Position numbers and translations under genes: made by a program
Notes under the pieces: generated by a model
The model's database searches: none
Seen by the model: only the letters and a program-made list of their open reading frames with translations
Told to the model about the DNA's origin: nothing
Part shown: positions 57,345-64,000 of the stretch, piece by piece
Numbering within the stretch: the stretch's first letter is position 1
How the letters are laid out: every line of letters starts with the position of its first letter
Assembly: GCF_017873675.1 (NCBI RefSeq)
Contig: NZ_JAGGKK010000021.1
Span: forward strand, 1 to 64,000
Direction of reading: 5' to 3'
Length of the DNA stretch: 64,000 nt
Source of the DNA: Virgibacillus litoralis
GTDB taxonomy: Bacteria > Bacillota > Bacilli > Bacillales > Amphibacillaceae

Positions 57345-58430
57345 TTGTTAAATCAACTCTTTAGAATATTAGTCATTAATCCAGGATCAACATCAACGAA
57401 AATAGGTGTATTCGATAATGAAAATTGTATTTTTGAAAAGACAATTCGTCACGATGCTGATAACATAGCACAGTTCAGCCGTGTGATAGATCAATACGAT
57501 TTTCGAAGGAGAGTAATACTCGAACAACTAGATTATGAAGGGATAAATATCTCAAAACTGAGTGCTGTTTGTGGCCGGGGGGGTCTTTTGCGTCCGATTG
57601 AGGGTGGAACTTATGAAGTAAATGAGGCAATGCTTGAAGACTTAAAGATTGGTTATAACGGTGAACATGCGTCGAATTTAGGTGGCATAATTGCTTATGA
57701 AATTGCTGCAGGTTTGAACATTCCTTCATTTATCGTTGACCCGGTGGTAGTTGATGAGTTTAATGAAATCGCACGTTATTCAGGAGTCCCTGAAATTCCC
57801 AGAAAAAGTATTTTTCATGCACTAAACCAAAAGGCTGTAGCTAGACGTGCAGCGAAAGATATAGGGAAACCCTACACAGACGTTAACCTCATTGTTACTC
57901 ATATGGGAGGCGGGATTACTATAGGTGCTCACCAAAACGGAAAGGTTATTGATGTTAATAATGGACTCCATGGTGATGGTCCTTTTTCTCCCGAACGTGC
58001 AGGTACAGTACCAGCGGGTGACTTAGTTGCCTTATGTTTTTCTGGACAATATTATCGTGACGAAATAATGAGAAAACTAGTAGGTCGTGGCGGATTAATG
58101 GCATATTTGCAAACAAATGATGCTGTTGAGGTGGAAAGTCGCATAGATACTGGCGACGAATATGCGACTTCCGTTTACGATGCAATGGCATATCAAATTG
58201 CTAAAGAGATTGGTTCTATGAGTACTGTACTAAAAGGGAATGTCGATGCAATAGTTTTAACAGGTGGATTAGCGTATGGAAGATCTTTTGTAGATATGAT
58301 ATCTGAGCGAGTCAAATGGATTGCTGATACAACTATTTACCCAGGAGAAAATGAATTACAAGCACTTAACGAAGGAACATTACGGGTGCTTAGAGGAGAA
58401 GAATCATCTAAAACTTATCTAGTTAATTAA
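57345..58430 (+). CDS. buk: Butyrate kinase
   Basis: Acyl phosphate plus ADP to acid plus ATP. The 361-residue ASKHA-fold kinase has [14 protein letters not shown] at its N-terminus and [11 protein letters not shown] and VLTGGLAYG further on. The start is TTG at 57345, 7 bp after GGAGGT. Together with ptb it forms the butyrate-type branch. Confidence 0.94.
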   Translation: MLNQLFRILVINPGSTSTKIGVFDNENCIFEKTIRHDADNIAQFSRVIDQYDFRRRVILEQLDYEGINISKLSAVCGRGGLLRPIEGGTYEVNEAMLEDLKIGYNGEHASNLGGIIAYEIAAGLNIPSFIVDPVVVDEFNEIARYSGVPEIPRKSIFHALNQKAVARRAAKDIGKPYTDVNLIVTHMGGGITIGAHQNGKVIDVNNGLHGDGPFSPERAGTVPAGDLVALCFSGQYYRDEIMRKLVGRGGLMAYLQTNDAVEVESRIDTGDEYATSVYDAMAYQIAKEIGSMSTVLKGNVDAIVLTGGLAYGRSFVDMISERVKWIADTTIYPGENELQALNEGTLRVLRGEESSKTYLVN

Positions 58431-58452
58431 GAGATAAAGGAGTGTGTAAAGA

Positions 58453-59874
58453 ATGGCGAAAGATTATGACCTTGTCATCCTCGGTGGAGGAACTGGCGGA
58501 TATGTAGCAGCAATACGTGCATCACAACTTGGTATGCAGGTTGCTGTTGTAGAAAAGGGACAACTTGGGGGAACATGTTTACATCGTGGGTGTATTCCAT
58601 CTAAGGCGTTGTTACGAAGCGCCGAAGTATTTAAACAGACTAAAGAAGCAAGTGAGTATGGTGTCGACACAAATGATACAACCCTAAATTTTGTGAAAGT
58701 ACAAGAACGAAAAGATAGCATTGTAAAAAGTCTGCATCAAGGTGTACAAGGACTTATGAAAAAAGGGAAAATTGATGTATATGAAGGATTCGGTCGTATT
58801 CTGGGCCCTAGTATTTTCTCGCCGATGCCTGGGACAATTTCTATTGAGTATGAGAACGGTGACGAAAATACTATGATCGTACCTAAAAATGTATTGGTTG
58901 CAACAGGCTCAAAACCTAAGTCACTTCCTGGTTTAGATATTGATGGCGAAATTGTGATGACTTCTGATGAGGCTTTACATATGGAAGAATTACCGTCTTC
59001 AATCATCATAGTTGGTGGCGGTGTAATTGGTATAGAATGGGCCTCCATGTTGGCAGATTTTGGTGTCAAGGTCACTGTAGTTGAATTCCTCGATCAGATT
59101 TTACCAACTGAAGATGAGGCAATTGCGAAAGAAGTGGAGAAACTGTTAAAAAATAAAGGGATTACCTTTGTTAAAAGCGCAAAAGTATTACCTGACACAC
59201 TTCAAAAAGAAAAAGGTGTAACAGTTGATGCTGAAATCAATGGTAAAAATGAAACATTTGATGCTGACAAGATGCTTGTATCCGTTGGTCGCAAAGCAAA
59301 TACAACGAATATTGGCCTAGAAAATACTGATATTGTTGTTGAAAGGGACGTAATTCAAACAAATAAACATTACCAAACGAAAGAATCTCATATCTATGCT
59401 ATTGGTGATGTGATTGGTGGTATGCAATTAGCGCATGTTGCATCACACGAAGGAATTATTGCTGTTGAACATATGGCTGACAAGAATCCATTACCTATGG
59501 ATTATGACAGTGTCCCAACGTGTATATATTCCAATCCGGAAGTTGCAAGTGTGGGGTTAACTGAGAAACAAGCAAAAGAAAAAGGAATTGAAGTTAAAGT
59601 TGGCAAGTTCCCTTTTAAAGCAATCGGGAAAGCATTAGTCCATGGGGAATCAGATGGCTTTGTAAAAGTAATTGCTGATAAAAATAATGAAGACTTAATA
59701 GGGGTGCACATGATTGGTCCGCATGTAACCGACATGATATCAGAAGCAGGACTGGCAAAAGTTCTTGATGCAGCTTCATGGGAAGTTGCTCACACCATTC
59801 ATCCGCATCCGACACTTTCTGAAATAATGGGTGAAGCAGCGCTAGCAGTTGATGAAAAGCAAATACACGGATAA
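58453..59874 (+). CDS. lpdV: Dihydrolipoyl dehydrogenase of the branched-chain complex
   Basis: E3 component, reoxidising lipoamide with NAD. The 473-residue flavoprotein has GGGTGGYVAA at the FAD site, the redox pair in CLHRGC (usual family form CLNVGC), VGGGVIGIEWASML at the NAD site, and HPHPTLSE at the C-terminus with the catalytic histidine. AAAGGAG precedes the ATG. Confidence 0.95.
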   Translation: MAKDYDLVILGGGTGGYVAAIRASQLGMQVAVVEKGQLGGTCLHRGCIPSKALLRSAEVFKQTKEASEYGVDTNDTTLNFVKVQERKDSIVKSLHQGVQGLMKKGKIDVYEGFGRILGPSIFSPMPGTISIEYENGDENTMIVPKNVLVATGSKPKSLPGLDIDGEIVMTSDEALHMEELPSSIIIVGGGVIGIEWASMLADFGVKVTVVEFLDQILPTEDEAIAKEVEKLLKNKGITFVKSAKVLPDTLQKEKGVTVDAEINGKNETFDADKMLVSVGRKANTTNIGLENTDIVVERDVIQTNKHYQTKESHIYAIGDVIGGMQLAHVASHEGIIAVEHMADKNPLPMDYDSVPTCIYSNPEVASVGLTEKQAKEKGIEVKVGKFPFKAIGKALVHGESDGFVKVIADKNNEDLIGVHMIGPHVTDMISEAGLAKVLDAASWEVAHTIHPHPTLSEIMGEAALAVDEKQIHG

Positions 59875-59895
59875 TCCGAAAAGGAGGGAATCATT

Positions 59896-60888
59896 ATGGC
59901 TAAAAATCGCCATGAATCATTGGGTTTAACCAATGACCAAGTTATTGACATGTATAAAACTATGCTTCTAGCTCGAAAAATTGATGAGCGCATGTGGTTA
60001 TTAAATCGTGCTGGTAAAATTCCTTTTGTAATTTCCTGTCAGGGTCAGGAGGCAGCACAAGTAGGAGCATCTTTTGCATTAAACCGTGAAGTGGATTATG
60101 TTGCACCATATTATCGTGACATGGGAGTAGTTCTGGCTTTTGGGATGACTGCCAAGGAGTTAATGCTCTCAGCTTTTGCCAAAGCAGAAGATCCGAATTC
60201 TGGTGGACGTCAAATGCCAGGACATTTTGGTCAAAAGAAAAATAGAATTCTATCAGGATCTTCACCTGTAACAACGCAACTCCCGCATGCAGTTGGGATA
60301 GCACTTGCTGCAAAGATGGAAAAGAAAGATATCGTATCGCTAGTTACTTTAGGTGAAGGTTCATCAAACCAAGGGGATTTTCACGAAGGTTTAAATTTTG
60401 CCGGAGTTCATAAGTTACCAGTTATAACGATGGTTGAAAATAATAAATATGCCATTTCGGTTCCTATGGAAAGACAAATAGCGAGTGAAAAGGTTTCTGA
60501 TCGTGCTCAAGGGTATGGTATGCCAGGTTTAACAGTAGATGGTAATGATCCATTAGCTGTGTATGAGGCTGTCTATGAAGCTAGAGAACGCGCTGCTAAA
60601 GGAGAAGGACCAACATTAATAGAAGCAGTGTCTTACCGATTAACTGCCCACTCAAGTGATGATGATGATAGTCAGTACCGCGAGAGCGAAGAGGTAGAAG
60701 AGGCAAAGAAAAAAGACTCACTTATTACCTTTGCTGCTTATTTAAAAGAGGAAGGTATACTTACAGAAGAATTAGAAAAAGAAATCAATGATGAATTCGT
60801 TGAAATTGTAAATGAAGCAACAGACTACGCGGAAGATGCAGCCTATGCAGAAGCCGAATCAGCATTAAAATATGTATATGAAGAGTAG
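59896..60888 (+). CDS. bkdAA: Branched-chain 2-oxoacid dehydrogenase E1 alpha
   Basis: Thiamine diphosphate-dependent decarboxylation of branched 2-oxo acids. The 330-residue subunit has the TPP-binding block GEGSSNQGDFHEGLNFAG and YRLTAHSSDDDDSQYR, the phosphorylation-loop equivalent. AAAGGAGGG precedes the ATG. Works with BkdAB, BkdB and LpdV. Confidence 0.95.
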   Translation: MAKNRHESLGLTNDQVIDMYKTMLLARKIDERMWLLNRAGKIPFVISCQGQEAAQVGASFALNREVDYVAPYYRDMGVVLAFGMTAKELMLSAFAKAEDPNSGGRQMPGHFGQKKNRILSGSSPVTTQLPHAVGIALAAKMEKKDIVSLVTLGEGSSNQGDFHEGLNFAGVHKLPVITMVENNKYAISVPMERQIASEKVSDRAQGYGMPGLTVDGNDPLAVYEAVYEARERAAKGEGPTLIEAVSYRLTAHSSDDDDSQYRESEEVEEAKKKDSLITFAAYLKEEGILTEELEKEINDEFVEIVNEATDYAEDAAYAEAESALKYVYEE

Positions 60889-60903
60889 GGAGGGAATATT
60901 AAA

Positions 60904-61887
60904 ATGCCAGTAATGTCGTATATTCAAGCAGTTACAGCTGCATTAACCGAAGAAATGAGACGTGATGAAAAAGTTTTTGTTTTAGGGGAAGATGTAGGTA
61001 AAAAAGGTGGGGTGTTTGGCGCGACCAAAGGACTATATGACGAATTTGGAGATTACCGTGTTTTGGACACACCGCTAGCGGAATCTGCAATTGCGGGTGT
61101 AGGCATCGGTGCTTCTATGTATGGAATGCGTCCAGTTGCTGAGATGCAGTTTGCCGATTTTATAATGCCAGCAGTTAACCAAATTATTTCTGAAGCTGCA
61201 AAAATGCGTTACCGTTCAAATAATGATTGGAATGTGCCGATGACGATTCGGGCTCCTTACGGTGGTGGCGTTCATGGAGCCTTATACCATTCACAATCAG
61301 TAGAAGCTGTGTTTGCTAATCAGCCTGGGCTGAAAATTGTCATGCCATCAACACCATATGATGTAAAAGGTTTATTAAAAGCAGCTATTCGAGATAACGA
61401 TCCAGTTTTATTTTTTGAACATAAACGTGCTTATCGTTTGTTAAAAGGGGAAGTTCCAGAAGACGATTATGTGCTGCCAATCGGAAAAGCTGATGTAAAA
61501 AGAGAAGGCTCTGACGTTACAGTTATAACTTATGGCTTATCCGTACATTTTGCCCTTCAAGCTGCAGAAAAGCTGGAAGAGGAAGGCGTTGACGCACATA
61601 TCCTTGATTTAAGAACTGTCTATCCACTAGATAAAGAAGCAATTATAGAAGCAGCAAGAAAAACTGGGAAAGTATTGCTGATTACGGAGGATAATAAAGA
61701 AGGTAGTATTATCGGTGAAGTAGCAGCTATTATCGCAGAAAACTGTTTGTTTGACCTGGATGCACCTGTGCAGCGTCTAGCTGGACCGGATGTACCTTCA
61801 ATGCCGTACGCACCAACAATGGAGAAGTATTTTATGATTAACCCGGATAAAGTTGAAAAAGCAATACGTGAACTAGCAGAATTTTAA
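60904..61887 (+). CDS. bkdAB: Branched-chain 2-oxoacid dehydrogenase E1 beta
   Basis: Beta subunit of E1, 327 residues. It starts MSYIQAVTAALTEEMRRDE and has GEDVGKKGGVFGATKGL and PVLFFEHKRAYR, as in the family. It contributes the transketolase-like pyrimidine-binding and C-terminal domains. GGGAGGG precedes the ATG. Confidence 0.95.
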   Translation: MPVMSYIQAVTAALTEEMRRDEKVFVLGEDVGKKGGVFGATKGLYDEFGDYRVLDTPLAESAIAGVGIGASMYGMRPVAEMQFADFIMPAVNQIISEAAKMRYRSNNDWNVPMTIRAPYGGGVHGALYHSQSVEAVFANQPGLKIVMPSTPYDVKGLLKAAIRDNDPVLFFEHKRAYRLLKGEVPEDDYVLPIGKADVKREGSDVTVITYGLSVHFALQAAEKLEEEGVDAHILDLRTVYPLDKEAIIEAARKTGKVLLITEDNKEGSIIGEVAAIIAENCLFDLDAPVQRLAGPDVPSMPYAPTMEKYFMINPDKVEKAIRELAEF

Positions 61888-61943
61888 AATCAAAAAAAGC
61901 TCTTCATAATTATATTTTAAACGGATAAAAGGAGGGACCTATT

Positions 61944-63215
61944 ATGGCTTCTGAAAAAATCAATATGCCGCAGCTTGGTGAAAGTGTAACAGAAGGGACA
62001 ATAAGTTCATGGCTTGTTGGTGCCGGAGATAAGGTAAACAAATATGATCCTATTGCCGAAGTAATGACAGATAAAGTAAATGCTGAAGTACCATCATCTT
62101 TTACAGGTACGATTAAAGAACTGATAGCACAAGAAGGGGATACCATTGAGGTAGGAGAACTGATGTGTTATATCGATACAGAAGGTGGTTCATCTTCTGA
62201 TACAGGTTCAGAACCTAAGTCCAGTAATGAAAAACAAGAAATAGCTAAAGAAGAAGCGTCATCTGAAGATCAATCAATGAAGAAGCGATACTCACCTGCT
62301 GTATTACGAATGGCGCAGGAAAATGACATTGATCTTAATCAAGTTAATGGATCTGGCCGAGGCGGAAGAATTACGAGGAAAGATATTGAGAAAGTCATAG
62401 CTTCAGGAGAAGTTCCGAAAGCAGATGAATCGAAAAGTGATTCTAAAGCTGCTTCAGTACAAAAACAGGAATCAAGTCAAAAATCAACACCTGCACCACA
62501 GCAAACAACGCAAGCAGGGGATATTGAAATTCCTGTTACTGGTGTGAGAAAAGCAATCGCACAAAACATGGTACGATCGACACAGGAAATTCCACATGCA
62601 TGGATGACTGTTGAAGCAGATGTAACAGACCTTGTTAACTTTCGAGGTGAAGTTAAGGATGAATTTAAACAGAAAGAAGGATTTGGCCTTACTTTCTTTG
62701 CATTTTTCGTAAAAGCGGTTGCTCAAGCACTGAAAGAATATCCGCAGCTAAATAGTACGTGGGCTGAAGATAAGATCATCCAACGTAAGGATATTAATTT
62801 ATCTATTGCTGTCGCGAAGGATCAAGAACTTTTTGTGCCCGTTATTAAAAATGCAGACGAGAAAAACATTAAAGGCATTGCAAAAGACATTTATGAATTG
62901 GCAATGAAGGCACGTTCCGGAAAACTGACATCAGATGATATGAAAGGCGGGACATTCACTGTCAACAATACTGGGTCATTTGGTTCAATTCATTCCATGG
63001 GTGTCATTAATCACCCACAGGCAGCAATATTGCAGGTTGAATCGATTGTTAAACGGCCTGTCATTATTAATGATATGTTTGCTGCCCGTGATATGGTAAA
63101 TCTGTCATTATCACTTGACCATCGAATATTAGATGGGTTAGTTTGTGGTCAATTTTTAGCAAGAGTAAAAGAAATATTGGAAAATACGAATAAAGAAACA
63201 ACGAATGTATACTAG
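61944..63215 (+). CDS. bkdB: Branched-chain 2-oxoacid dehydrogenase E2 (acyltransferase)
   Basis: Core of the complex, making branched acyl-CoA primers for iso/anteiso fatty acids. The 423-residue protein has a lipoyl domain (VMTDKVNAEV, lipoyl lysine near residue 44), a flexible linker, the E1/E3-binding domain (SPAVLRMAQENDIDLNQV, about 115-150) and the catalytic domain ending in LSLDHRILDG with its histidine. AAAGGAGGG precedes the ATG. Last gene of the operon; no strong terminator is seen before brxB. Confidence 0.95.
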   Translation: MASEKINMPQLGESVTEGTISSWLVGAGDKVNKYDPIAEVMTDKVNAEVPSSFTGTIKELIAQEGDTIEVGELMCYIDTEGGSSSDTGSEPKSSNEKQEIAKEEASSEDQSMKKRYSPAVLRMAQENDIDLNQVNGSGRGGRITRKDIEKVIASGEVPKADESKSDSKAASVQKQESSQKSTPAPQQTTQAGDIEIPVTGVRKAIAQNMVRSTQEIPHAWMTVEADVTDLVNFRGEVKDEFKQKEGFGLTFFAFFVKAVAQALKEYPQLNSTWAEDKIIQRKDINLSIAVAKDQELFVPVIKNADEKNIKGIAKDIYELAMKARSGKLTSDDMKGGTFTVNNTGSFGSIHSMGVINHPQAAILQVESIVKRPVIINDMFAARDMVNLSLSLDHRILDGLVCGQFLARVKEILENTNKETTNVY

Positions 63216-63304
63216 CAAGTTATTTGAATTGAAATCTGACAATAAAATTGATAAGCTGATTATAGTTAAGCTATAATTACTCTTAAAAAGGGATGGATGT
63301 TCAT

Positions 63305-63736
63305 ATGGATTTTAACTTATTCATGAACGACGTTGTAGATGCAGCGCGTAAAGACATAAAAGAAGCAGGTTACGAGGAGTTACATACTCCTGAATCGGTC
63401 GATGAAGTAATGAAGCGTCAGGGATCCACATTAGTAATGGTTAATTCAACTTGTGGATGTGCTGGAGGGGTAGCTCGCCCTGCAGCAGCGAATGCGATAC
63501 ATTATGATAAGAGACCAGAACATTTAGTTACTGTTTTCGCAGGGCAAGATCGTGAAGCTACCGAAAAAGCTAGAGAGTATTTTGAGGGGTACCCACCTTC
63601 ATCACCATCATTTGCTTTATTAAAAGATGGTAAAATTGTTACGATGTTAGAGCGCCATGATATAGAAGGCTATAGCGCAGTAGATGTTATAGGCAAGCTT
63701 CAACATGTTTTTGATGAACACTGTGAAGAAATATAA
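63305..63736 (+). CDS. brxB: Bacilliredoxin BrxB (YqiW)
   Basis: Thiol-disulfide protein that removes bacillithiol from oxidised proteins. The 143-residue product has the CGC active site in [13 protein letters not shown]. The start at 63305 ([11 protein letters not shown]) matches the family; an ATG at 63293 is 4 codons earlier. Family length is 143-145. Confidence 0.92.
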   Translation: MDFNLFMNDVVDAARKDIKEAGYEELHTPESVDEVMKRQGSTLVMVNSTCGCAGGVARPAAANAIHYDKRPEHLVTVFAGQDREATEKAREYFEGYPPSSPSFALLKDGKIVTMLERHDIEGYSAVDVIGKLQHVFDEHCEEI

Positions 63737-63758
63737 TAAACTAGTTTTTCTAGTTGTG

Positions 63759-63799
63759 ATGAGGCTGTCTCAATGAAAAAGGGTCAGTCTCATTTTTTT
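63759..63799 (+). terminator. Terminator after brxB
   Basis: ATGAGGCTG / CAGTCTCAT with one G-U pair and seven T. Confidence 0.85.
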
Positions 63800-63892
63800 A
63801 GCAGTCAAGAAAGATAACCTTTCTTACTGTATAAGTGCAACTAAAGCATTTACCATTAAGCCTTAGTAAACACCTAATTTTCCTTAGGATTA
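63799..63892 (+). repeat. GCAGT-type dispersed repeat (family B), near full copy
   Basis: Starts AGCAGTCAAGAAAG right after the brxB terminator, and includes CTTTCTTACTGTATAAGTG and CAACTAAAGCATTTACCA. It ends near ACCTAATTTTCCTTAGG. It matches the 16111-16232 copy along most of its length. Confidence 0.65.
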
Positions 63893-63932
63893 ATTTAGAG
63901 TGTGCTCATTCCGTATCAAAGGAGATTTTGTC

Positions 63933-64000
63933 GTGAAAATTGGCTCTCGAACAATCAAGACAGCAATTGGTACGCCTATTGCTATTTCGATTGCTCAATT
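63933..64000 (+). CDS. yqjA: YqjA-type membrane protein (partial, aromatic acid exporter family)
   Basis: Only the first 22 codons are present, starting at GTG after AAAGGAG: MKIGSRTIKTAIGTPIAIS. This beginning matches YqjA-type proteins of the DUF939/FUSC-like exporter family. The gene leaves the window at the right edge. Synteny with brxB supports the call. Confidence 0.7.
   Translation, partial: MKIGSRTIKTAIGTPIAISIAQ

Noticed and set aside
1-64000. tRNA, rRNA or CRISPR arrays
   Set aside because: No cloverleaf, rRNA core sequence or regularly spaced short repeats were noticed on either strand; the dispersed repeats are not evenly spaced.

Overview
The window is AT-rich DNA from the chromosome of an endospore-forming, competence-bearing Bacillaceae. 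Gene order follows the Bacillus subtilis yqgP-to-yqjA stretch almost gene for gene. Several marks point to the halophilic/alkaliphilic branch (Oceanobacillus, Virgibacillus, Lentibacillus and relatives): a class II (B12-dependent) ribonucleotide reductase, an OLE RNA with its membrane partner OapA, and several GC-rich dispersed intergenic repeats. The genus is inferred from gene order and remembered family sequences, not from a search.

Layout. 1-87: edge of an IS3-family insertion sequence. 0.3-10.8 kb: rhomboid protease gluP, a standalone spoVAF, yqgQ-glcK, lipoteichoic acid synthase yqgS, small genes yqgW and yqgY, hydrolase yqgX and a SufR-like regulator, with two copies of a modular hairpin repeat. 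10.9-14.8 kb: comGA-GG competence pseudopilus operon on the minus strand. 14.9-18.8 kb: aroK, yqzE, a paired inverted repeat, then yqhG-yqhH (SNF2 helicase). 18.9-23.5 kb: tandem glycine riboswitch with terminator, gcvT-gcvPA-gcvPB, rhodanese yqhL. 23.9-26.8 kb: class II ribonucleotide reductase, preceded by two NrdR boxes and split by a 309-nt group I intron. 27-32.2 kb: mntR, yqhO, yqhP, yqhR (figP), aroQ, yqhT, efp. 32.4-37.5 kb: complete spoIIIAA-AH operon. 38-44.3 kb: accB-accC-yqhY, then nusB-folD-xseA-xseB-ispA. 44.3-45.6 kb: OLE RNA and oapA, where dxs would normally be found. 45.6-51.3 kb: tlyA, argR, recN, spoIVB, spo0A. 51.3-53 kb: aspartokinase and yqzF on the minus strand. 53.1-63.2 kb: bkdR and the sigma-54-controlled branched-chain keto acid operon ptb-bcd-buk-lpdV-bkdAA-bkdAB-bkdB. 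63.3-64 kb: bacilliredoxin brxB and the start of yqjA.

How the genes work together. The sporulation genes cover the master regulator (spo0A, with a good sigma-H promoter and Spo0A boxes), the mother-cell half of the forespore feeding-tube complex (spoIIIAA-AH), the signalling protease spoIVB, and both partners of the SpoVAF/FigP germination-amplifying channel. Metabolic blocks are glycine cleavage under a glycine riboswitch and branched-chain acyl-CoA synthesis under BkdR/sigma-54 with a likely CcpA site. The OLE RNA/OapA pair is embedded in the isoprenoid/DNA-maintenance operon, as in other extremophilic Firmicutes.

The most notable objects are the group I intron in the class II reductase (easily mistaken for a broken gene), the OLE-oapA locus without dxs, the repeat that carries several hairpins sharing an AGGAN pentaloop, and the BkdR-type palindromes found both before bkdR and before its target operon.
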